Part shown: in pieces, positions 1 through 5,027 of the stretch
Layout: every line of letters starts with the position of its first letter
Position numbering within the stretch: the stretch's first letter is position 1
Source: Clostridiales bacterium
GTDB taxonomy: Bacteria; Bacillota; Clostridia; Oscillospirales; Oscillospiraceae
Assembly (NCBI GenBank): GCA_020861055.1
Contig: JAJBTD010000148.1
Span: forward strand, 1 to 7,531
Reading direction: 5' to 3'
DNA length: 7,531 nucleotides
Notes under the pieces: model-generated
What the model saw: the letters and a program-made list of their open reading frames with translations, nothing else
The model's database searches: none
Told to the model about the DNA's origin: nothing
Program-made: the position numbers and the translations under genes

Positions 1-227
1 CCGCCCCCCTGGGTGAACACCCGATGGGCCAACCGGGTGAAGGACAGCACCTCGGCATACCGGGACGCCTCCGCCCCGCACCGGGCGCAGAGCAGCCGCT
101 CCATCTCGTGAGAGAGCTGCTCCGGGGTCAGCAGCACCTGGGGGCGATACCGCCCCTGGCGGCGGATGGTGCGCATGATCTGTTCGGTTTTGCCGGTCTT
201 TGCCCGGCCGAGAATGAGGTGGAGCAT
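1..227 (-). CDS. addB: AddB/RexB helicase-nuclease subunit, N-terminal 75 residues (partial)
   Basis: The gene reads leftward and runs off the window at base 1, leaving 75 codons. The protein starts MLHLILGRAKTGKT, a P-loop of the form GxxxxGKT at residues 7-14. It continues with LLTPEQLSHEMERLL (about residues 32-46) and ends near EVLSFTRLAHRVF (about 59-71). The spacing P-loop, then the PEQ...E.ERRL-like segment, then SFTRLAHRVF is characteristic of the N-terminus of AddB (RexB), the UvrD-like subunit of the AddAB double-strand break repair helicase-nuclease of Gram-positive bacteria. In that family AddB partners AddA to resect ends for RecA; its C-terminal nuclease and iron-sulfur region would lie outside the window. 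The ATG at 225-227 is preceded by AGGAGG (233-238 on this strand) with 5 nt spacing, which supports the start. It is divergent from the atp operon and probably has no functional link to it. Confidence 0.9.
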   Translation of the reverse strand, partial: MLHLILGRAKTGKTEQIMRTIRRQGRYRPQVLLTPEQLSHEMERLLCARCGAEASRYAEVLSFTRLAHRVFTQGG

Positions 228-277
228 GGGGGCCTCCTGACGCAGTTCGCTTTCTGTTGCGTTCGATGATCGATTCC

Positions 278-306
278 ATTATAATGCCCCAGAGAAAAAG
301 CCGCAA
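278..306 (-). promoter_or_regulatory. Putative addB promoter
   Basis: On the - strand there is a perfect TATAAT (278-283) with TTGCGG (301-306) 17 nt upstream. The -10 box is consensus, the -35 box matches 3 of 6. It sits about 50 nt before the addB start, a sensible leader length. The -10 lies in the self-complementary ATTATAAT (278-285), so a + strand TATAAT (280-285) with TTGCGT (257-262) 17 nt upstream also exists. The - strand reading is preferred because it points into a gene at close range. Confidence 0.5.
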
Positions 307-400
307 GCCCCGGCTGAACTCTGACATGTCAAAAACGGTATAATACAAAAAACGCATATCTGATATGTCAAATATACATTTTACATATTGCAAGCCCCGG
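303..400. repeat. Direct repeat GCAAGCCCCGG, two exact copies
   Basis: The 11-mer GCAAGCCCCGG occurs at 303-313 and again at 390-400, a start-to-start distance of 87 bp. The first copy overlaps the proposed addB -35 box; the second lies in the spacer between the -35 and -10 boxes of the atp promoter. Both placements suit a regulator site, but the function is unknown and a local duplication is equally possible. Confidence 0.5.
321..372. repeat. Paired palindromic elements CTGAYATGTCAAA (possible operators)
   Basis: CTGACATGTCAAA at 321-333 and CTGATATGTCAAA at 360-372 agree at 12 of 13 positions and lie 39 bp apart. The first contains the perfect 10-bp palindrome TGACATGTCA (322-331); the second carries one change that breaks perfect symmetry. 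The second copy also overlaps another inverted repeat, CATATC-T-GATATG (355-367). The pair lies between the addB and atp promoters, with the second copy ending 8 bp upstream of the atp -35 box. Two similar palindromes about 3.7 helical turns apart look like a dimeric regulator's sites. No regulator family can be named from this alone. Confidence 0.45.
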
Positions 401-408
401 ACTATAAT
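380..408 (+). promoter_or_regulatory. Probable main promoter of the atp operon
   Basis: TTTACA (380-385, 5 of 6 to the sigma-A -35 consensus) and a perfect TATAAT (403-408) are separated by the ideal 17 nt. Transcription would start near 414-416, leaving a leader of about 165 nt before atpB. It is the best + strand promoter in the intergenic region. Another TATAAT at 339-344 has no good -35 partner. Confidence 0.75.
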
Positions 409-414
409 ACCATC

Positions 415-578
415 GTCCAAGAACCCGGAAAAGGTTCGAATCGGTAATAAATAGCGGTAGTCAGGAAACATCTGCCGCCTGTTGCCGTGGGGACGGAGGC
501 CGGAGACGGGCAGAGCGGTCTCCGGACGAGCTTGCTTCGACACAGCCGGTCGGCCGGGTCGAAAAAAGGAGTGGTTTC
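415..578 (+). promoter_or_regulatory. Structured 5' leader of the atp operon
   Basis: About 165 nt of untranslated leader with three possible stem-loops. (a) GAACC/GGTTC at 421-425/433-437. (b) A perfect 8-bp stem CCGGAGAC/GTCTCCGG at 500-507/518-525 with a 10-nt loop. (c) A stem TTCGAC/GTCGAA (536-541/558-563) topped by CCGG/CCGG (546-549/554-557), with a 4-nt bulge on the left arm. Hairpin (c) ends directly next to the atpB ribosome binding site AAGGAG (566-571, 7 nt before the ATG), so folding could affect initiation. None of the stems is followed by a T-run, so none looks like an intrinsic terminator. No known riboswitch or T-box signature was recognised. Confidence 0.45.
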
Positions 579-1433
579 ATGAGAATTGGCAAGCAAAAGG
601 TGGCGCTGATCTCCTGGCTTTTGATTCTGGCGGCTCTGCTGGTCGGCGTATTTCTCACCGGCTCCCTGGGCGGGGGCGAGACGGAGTCGGTGCAGGTGGC
701 CATGAAGGACGCCGTGCTCCACGACGTCAACCGCATCAGCCTGTTCGGAATCAAGGATGTCAACCCCGGACTGATCTCCGCCTTTACGGTGACGGCGGTG
801 CTGCTCATTCTGGCGGCGCTGCTCCGTATTTTTGTCATCCCCCGTTTTCAGATGATCCCCGGAAAGCTCCAGCTGCTGCTGGAGCAGCTGGTGGGGATGT
901 TCGACGGGATGGCGAAGCGGAACAGCCCCTGGCGGAACGATGCGCTGGGCGCCTATCTGTTCGCGGCAGCCAGCTATATTTTTGTTGGCACCTGCTTTGA
1001 GCTGTTCGGCTTCCAGGCGGTCACCACCGAGGGCAGCTCCATCGCCCTTCCGGCGCCCCTCTCCGACATCAACGGGGCCATCGCCCTGGGCTGTCTGTCC
1101 TATCTGTTCATCATGTCCGGCGGCATCGCGGGCAACGGGATACGGGGCATCGGGCGGACGCTGAAGGAGTTCTCTCTCCCCATCTCCATGAGCTTCCGTC
1201 TCTTCGGCGCGCTGCTCAGCGGACTGCTGGTGACAGAGCTGGTGTACTACTATATCAACCTGAGCTTTGTCCTGCCGGTGGTGGTGGGAGTGCTGTTCAC
1301 TCTGCTCCACGCGCTCATCCAGAGCTATGTGCTCACCATGCTGACCGCCCTGTACTACGGCGAGGTATCCGAACCGGGGGCAAAAAAGGTCAAAAAGGAA
1401 AAGAAAAACCGTTCGGCTCAGGCCGCTGCATAA
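579..1433 (+). CDS. atpB: F1Fo-ATP synthase subunit a (Fo ion channel), divergent
   Basis: A 284-aa polytopic membrane protein. Subunit a provides the two half-channels through which H+ or Na+ reaches and leaves the c ring. Hydrophobic segments lie at about residues 8-28, 64-88, 124-144, 164-184, 208-227 and 229-260. Family signatures are IPGKLQ (93-98), the essential-arginine motif FRLFG (206-210, Arg207 equivalent to E. coli Arg210) and ALIQSYVLTMLTALYYGE (245-262), with Gln248 equivalent to E. coli Gln252. Unusual points: an extra hydrophobic helix at 8-28, absent from E. coli a; only SL between KEF (196-198) and PISMSFRLFG (201-210), where E. coli has about 25 residues including Glu196; RLFGA instead of RLFGN; and Leu216 where E. 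coli has Glu219, with a Glu at 220 instead. The C-terminal tail (262-284) is lysine-rich. The start is fixed by AAGGAG 7 nt upstream. It is the first gene of the operon; no atpI precedes it. Confidence 0.93.
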   Translation: MRIGKQKVALISWLLILAALLVGVFLTGSLGGGETESVQVAMKDAVLHDVNRISLFGIKDVNPGLISAFTVTAVLLILAALLRIFVIPRFQMIPGKLQLLLEQLVGMFDGMAKRNSPWRNDALGAYLFAAASYIFVGTCFELFGFQAVTTEGSSIALPAPLSDINGAIALGCLSYLFIMSGGIAGNGIRGIGRTLKEFSLPISMSFRLFGALLSGLLVTELVYYYINLSFVLPVVVGVLFTLLHALIQSYVLTMLTALYYGEVSEPGAKKVKKEKKNRSAQAAA

Positions 1434-1449
1434 TTGGGAGGTAACAACG

Positions 1450-1842
1450 ATGAAAAAGATGAAGAAAAACCTTTCCGCCCTGCTGATCGCTCTGGTCGCC
1501 CTGCTGGTGCTGGCTATGCCCGCCTTTGCCGCAGAGGCCGGCGATCCCGCCGACGATCAGGACATCCAGACCGCCACAACAGAGGTGGCAGAGGACGAGG
1601 CATCCAGCGAGGACTCGGTCACCAGCATGAAGGCCATTTCCTCCGCGCTGGCCATTGGCCTGGCCGCCGTCGCCGGCTGCGCAGGCATGGCCGCCGTTTC
1701 CAGCAAGGCGGTGGAGAGCATCGCCCGCCAGCCGGAGGCCGAGGGCAAGATCCGGACCACCCTGATGCTGGGCCTGGTGTTCATCGAGACGGCGATCATC
1801 TACGCCCTGCTGGCGGTGATTCTGATCATCTTCGTCCTGTAA
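1450..1842 (+). CDS. atpE: F1Fo-ATP synthase subunit c with signal peptide and acidic extension
   Basis: The c subunit forms the rotating membrane ring that carries ions. The last ~70 residues are a normal c hairpin: helix 1 at about 61-88, the polar loop ARQPE (92-96), and helix 2 at about 104-130 with the ion-binding carboxylate Glu113 in FIETAIIYAL. The family is usually 75-90 aa; this one is 130. The additional N-terminus has the form of a signal peptide: Lys at 2, 3, 5 and 6, a hydrophobic core at 9-22, and AFA at 25-27 before the probable cleavage site. An acidic stretch (28-58, many Asp/Glu) follows. Thr114 follows the carboxylate, as in Na+-type c rings, but the helix 1 position equivalent to Gln32 of the Ilyobacter tartaricus Na+ ring is Met80, so ion choice is unclear. 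GGAGG (1437-1441) lies 8 nt before the ATG. The gene follows atpB by 16 nt. Confidence 0.93.
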   Translation: MKKMKKNLSALLIALVALLVLAMPAFAAEAGDPADDQDIQTATTEVAEDEASSEDSVTSMKAISSALAIGLAAVAGCAGMAAVSSKAVESIARQPEAEGKIRTTLMLGLVFIETAIIYALLAVILIIFVL

Positions 1843-1856
1843 GGGCGGTGAGCGCA

Positions 1857-2354
1857 ATGACTTTACCTCTGAATATTGACTGGCAGCAGATTTTACTGCA
1901 TCTGTTCAACTTTGCGATCCTGGCGGGAGGGCTGTACTTTCTGCTCTACCACCCCGTTAAGAGCTTCATGGAACAGCGGGAGACCCACTATCGGGAGATG
2001 GAGCAAAACGCCCAGGACCGTCTGGAGCAGGCGGAGCGCCTGAAGGCGGAACGGGAGGAGCAGCTCCGGCATGTAGACCAGGAGATGGAACAGCACCGCG
2101 CCCAGGCAGCTCAGGCGGCGGAGCAGGAGGCCCAGCAGACCATCGCTCAGGCCCGGAAAAAGGCGGAGCAGCTGATGGAGAAGGCAAGGGCCAACACGGA
2201 GCGGGAGCACGAGAAGATGCTCCAGTCCGCCCGGCAGGAGATGACCGATCTGGCAGTGACCGCCACGGAAAAGCTGCTGCTGCAATCGGAAAGCGACCCT
2301 TATGACCAGTTTTTAGACCTTGTCGAAGGGAAGGAAACCCATGAAAATGCGTGA
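1857..2354 (+). CDS. atpF: F1Fo-ATP synthase subunit b (peripheral stalk)
   Basis: A 165-aa protein of the normal length for subunit b, the dimeric stator stalk that links Fo to the top of F1. One N-terminal membrane helix spans about residues 11-31 and ends in the family's typical YHPVKSFMEQR segment. It is followed by a long charged, Glu/Gln/Arg/Ala-rich helix (about 40-150) expected to form the coiled coil. ATG 1857 is preferred over an in-frame GTG at 1848, because AAGGGCGG (1841-1848) is well placed for the ATG and leaves no room for the GTG. There is no trace of a fused delta domain at its C-terminus, unlike the b-delta fusion of mycobacteria. The end overlaps the start of the next gene by 14 nt, implying translational coupling. 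Confidence 0.92.
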   Translation: MTLPLNIDWQQILLHLFNFAILAGGLYFLLYHPVKSFMEQRETHYREMEQNAQDRLEQAERLKAEREEQLRHVDQEMEQHRAQAAQAAEQEAQQTIAQARKKAEQLMEKARANTEREHEKMLQSARQEMTDLAVTATEKLLLQSESDPYDQFLDLVEGKETHENA

Positions 2355-4113
2355 GAAACCGCCTTTCAGGGCGATCCTCCGGAGCAGCGCCGCTCCCAGC
2401 GGGGCGCAGCTGGACCGGCTGACCGCCTTTGTCCGCCGGAAATATGGGGAAGATTACACCCTGGAGTGGCAGGAGGATGTGTCTGTCGAATACGGCTTCC
2501 AGCTGATCGCAGGCGGCGATATCTATGACTGGACAGCGGAGGGCCGTCTCCGGCAGCTGAGAGAGGAGCTGGAGGAGGTCAGGACCGACTCCGCCGACAG
2601 CAGCCGTTTCATCCCCCTGATGAGGGAGGCGGTGGAGCGCTGGACTCCCCAGGCGGAGCCGGAGGAGATCGGCGAGGTCCTCACCGTGGGCGACGAGATC
2701 GCCACCGTCCGGGGCCTGGAGCACGCCACCTACGGCGAGATCCTGGTCTTTTCCTCCGGCGTCAAGGGCATGGTCCAGGACCTGCGCCGGGACGAGGTGG
2801 GCTGCATTATTTTTGGAGACGACTCCGAGATCGCCCAGGGCAGCTATGTCCGGCGCACGGGCAAGACCGCCGGTACGCCGGTGGGCGAAGGATTTCTCGG
2901 CCGGGTGGTGGACGCATTGGGCGCCCCCATCGACGGCCTGGGGGACATCCAGGCCGAGGGCTACCGGCCCATCGAGGCTCCCGCCCCCGGCATCATCGAG
3001 CGTCAGTCGGTGGACACCCCCATGGAGACCGGCCTACTGGCCATCGACTCCATGTTTCCCATCGGCCGGGGTCAGCGGGAGCTGATCATCGGCGACCGCC
3101 AGACCGGCAAGACCGCCATCGCCCTGGACACCATTCTCAACCAGAAGGGGAAGAATGTGGTCTGCATCTATGTGGCCATCGGCCAGAAGGCCAGCTCGGT
3201 GGCAAAGCTGGCGGAGACCCTGCGGCGGCGTGGCGCGATGGACTACACCATCATCGTCAACGCCTCCGCCAGCGCGTCCGCCTCTCTCCAGTATATCGCC
3301 CCCTACGCCGGGTGCGCTCTGGGGGAGTACTTTATGTACCAGGGCCGGGACGTGCTCATCGTCTATGACGACCTCTCCAAGCACGCCATCGCCTACCGCG
3401 CCCTGAGCCTGCTGCTGGAGCGCTCTCCCGGCCGGGAGGCCTATCCCGGCGACGTGTTCTATCTCCACTCCCGTCTGCTGGAGCGGGCCGCCCATCTGTC
3501 CGACGAGCTGGGCGGCGGCAGCATGACCGCTCTGCCCATCGTGGAGACCCAGGCGGGAGACGTTTCCGCCTATATCCCCACCAATATCATCTCCATCACC
3601 GACGGGCAGATCTTCCTGGAGAGCGACCTGTTCTTCTCCGGCCAGCGGCCCGCCGTCAACGTGGGTCTGTCCGTCTCCCGTGTGGGCGGCGACGCCCAGA
3701 CGAAGGCGATGAAGCAGGCCGCCGGAGCCATCCGCCTCGATCTGGCCCAGTACCGGGAGATGGAGGTCTTTACCCAGTTCTCCAGCGACCTGGACGAGAC
3801 GACCCGGCAGCAGCTGGTCTACGGCCAGGGCCTGATGCGGCTGCTGCGGCAGAATCAGTACCGCCCTCTCAAGCAGCACGAACAGGTCATCCTGCTGGTG
3901 ACCGCCCTGTGTCACGTCATGCAGGAGCTGACCCCCGCCCAGGTGGAGCGGTTCAAGGGCGCTCTGCTGGCCGACATAGAGGCTATGGACGGGGAGCTGT
4001 GCGGCCGGATCGACGCCACCGGGCGGCTGACGCCGGAGGACCGAAAGCGCATCCTGGAGCTGGCCCGCGACTGTCTGGCCCGGTTCCTGGCGGGCAGAAC
4101 GGCTGGTGATTGA
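2341..4113 (+). CDS. atpA: Delta-alpha fusion: F1 subunit alpha with an N-terminal delta C-terminal-like domain
   Basis: A 590-aa protein; normal alpha is about 500-510. Residues ~100-590 are a full alpha subunit: the beta-barrel domain (about 105-175), LGRVVDALGAPIDG (186-199), APGIIERQSV (215-224), P-loop GDRQTGKT (251-258), then CIYVAIGQKAS, YDDLSKHAIAYR, PGREAYPGDVFYLHSRLLER, SVSRVGG and the helical C-terminal domain. Residues ~8-80 are additional. They match the C-terminal half of subunit delta: AAPSGAQL (17-24) against E. coli delta AALSEQQL, and SVEYGFQLIAGGDIYD (48-63) followed by EGRLRQL (67-73) against SVMAGVIIRAGDMVID and RGRLERL. There is no separate atpH between atpF and this gene, its usual place, and the delta N-terminal helical domain is absent. 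ATG 2341 is chosen over TTG 2320 because AAGGA (2331-2335) lies 5 nt before it. Alpha carries the non-catalytic nucleotide sites; the fused domain would bind subunit b. The fold assignment of 8-80 is by eye. Confidence 0.92.
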   Translation: MKMREKPPFRAILRSSAAPSGAQLDRLTAFVRRKYGEDYTLEWQEDVSVEYGFQLIAGGDIYDWTAEGRLRQLREELEEVRTDSADSSRFIPLMREAVERWTPQAEPEEIGEVLTVGDEIATVRGLEHATYGEILVFSSGVKGMVQDLRRDEVGCIIFGDDSEIAQGSYVRRTGKTAGTPVGEGFLGRVVDALGAPIDGLGDIQAEGYRPIEAPAPGIIERQSVDTPMETGLLAIDSMFPIGRGQRELIIGDRQTGKTAIALDTILNQKGKNVVCIYVAIGQKASSVAKLAETLRRRGAMDYTIIVNASASASASLQYIAPYAGCALGEYFMYQGRDVLIVYDDLSKHAIAYRALSLLLERSPGREAYPGDVFYLHSRLLERAAHLSDELGGGSMTALPIVETQAGDVSAYIPTNIISITDGQIFLESDLFFSGQRPAVNVGLSVSRVGGDAQTKAMKQAAGAIRLDLAQYREMEVFTQFSSDLDETTRQQLVYGQGLMRLLRQNQYRPLKQHEQVILLVTALCHVMQELTPAQVERFKGALLADIEAMDGELCGRIDATGRLTPEDRKRILELARDCLARFLAGRTAGD

Positions 4114-4115
4114 GT

Positions 4116-5027
4116 ATGCCCAGCGCCAGAGAGATCAAAAATCACATGGAGAGTGTGAAGAACACCCGGAAGATCACCAACGCCATGTATCTCATCGCCT
4201 CCACCAAGCTGCGCAAGGCGAAGGCGGAGCTTGACCGCACCCGCCCCTATTTTGAGGCCATACGGACGGAGATCAAGCGCATTTTCCGGACGGTAGACGA
4301 CATCGATAGCCCCTACTTTTACCCCACAGACCCGGAAGACCACCTGGATGAGGGGACCTATGGCTGCCTGGTCATCACGGCGGACAAGGGGCTGGCCGGG
4401 GCATACAATCAGAACGTCCTCAAGCAGACCCAAAAGCTGCTGAGCGGTCACCCGGACACGGAGCTGTTCGTGGTGGGGGAGAGCGGCCGCCGGTTCTGTG
4501 TGCGCCGCAACATCCCCATCGAGCGCAGCTTCCGCTATACCGCCCAGAATCCCACCATGGATCGGGCCAGGGAGATCAGTCGGGTGCTCATGGAGCGCTA
4601 CGAGTCCGGCCACCTGAAGAAGATTTTTATCATCTACACCGACATGGAGAGCAGCCTGAAATCCGAGGCCATCATCAACCGGCTGCTCCCCTTCCACCGG
4701 AGCTATTTTGTCACGGGCACAGCGGAGAAAAAGGTCTCCCAGCCCTTTGAGTTTATCCCCTCGGCGGAGGAGGTGCTCCGGCGGGAGGTGTACAGCTATG
4801 TCTCCGGCTATATCTACAGCGCGCTGGTGGACAGCTTTTGCAGCGAGCAGAACGCCCGCATGACCGCCATGGACGCCGCCAACCAGAATGCGGAGAAGCT
4901 GCTGGGGGAGCTTTCCCTCCAGTATAACCGGGTCCGCCAGGCGGCCATCACCCAGGAGATCACCGAGGTCTCCGCAGGCGCCCTGGCCCAGCGGCGGAAA
5001 CGCAGGAAGGAAGTGGAGACATCATGA
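4116..5027 (+). CDS. atpG: F1Fo-ATP synthase subunit gamma (central rotor shaft)
   Basis: A 303-aa gamma subunit, the coiled-coil shaft that turns inside the alpha-beta hexamer and couples it to the c ring. The N-terminus MPSAREIKNHMES...TRKITNAM (1-24) is the family's standard opening. TADKGLAGAYNQN (88-100) corresponds to the conserved STDQGLCGGLN-type motif. The C-terminal helix contains NARMTAMDAANQNAEKLL (246-263) and LQYNRVRQAAITQEITEVSAGA (268-289, here split by the family's usual spacing). It ends in a short basic tail (291-300), beyond the usual end of the family. ATG 4116 gives the family-typical start; TTG 4110 in the same frame would add two residues. No clear ribosome binding site is seen, and the start lies 2 nt after the alpha stop, so it is probably translated by coupling. 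It overlaps atpD by 4 nt (ATGA). Confidence 0.93.
   Translation: MPSAREIKNHMESVKNTRKITNAMYLIASTKLRKAKAELDRTRPYFEAIRTEIKRIFRTVDDIDSPYFYPTDPEDHLDEGTYGCLVITADKGLAGAYNQNVLKQTQKLLSGHPDTELFVVGESGRRFCVRRNIPIERSFRYTAQNPTMDRAREISRVLMERYESGHLKKIFIIYTDMESSLKSEAIINRLLPFHRSYFVTGTAEKKVSQPFEFIPSAEEVLRREVYSYVSGYIYSALVDSFCSEQNARMTAMDAANQNAEKLLGELSLQYNRVRQAAITQEITEVSAGALAQRRKRRKEVETS

Noticed and set aside
24..269. Open frame on the + strand of 81 codons
   Set aside because: It is antisense to addB, whose protein has clear family motifs; the frame has no family resemblance.
339..344. Extra TATAAT on the + strand
   Set aside because: No -35 box at 16-18 nt; the best candidate, CTGAAC, is 19 nt away with 3 of 6 matches. 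The promoter at 380-408 is much better.
327..371. Perfect TTGACA boxes on the - strand (327-332 and 366-371)
   Set aside because: They arise from the repeated TGTCAA element. Neither has a good -10 at 17 nt; the nearest, TGTATT, is 18 nt away with 4 of 6 for the second copy. A minor addB promoter cannot be fully excluded.
433..442. GGTTCGAATC, resembling a tRNA T-loop
   Set aside because: No acceptor, D or anticodon arms can be built around it; it is part of a short hairpin in the atp leader.
402..1310. Long open frame on the - strand (about 300 codons)
   Set aside because: It lies across atpB and its leader, is rich in His/Gln/Arg/Gly typical of an antisense shadow in GC-rich DNA, and has no recognisable domain or ribosome binding site.
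2320..2340. TTG start extending the delta-alpha protein by 7 residues
   Set aside because: The stretch contains the ribosome binding site for ATG 2341, and the delta-like similarity starts well after the ATG.
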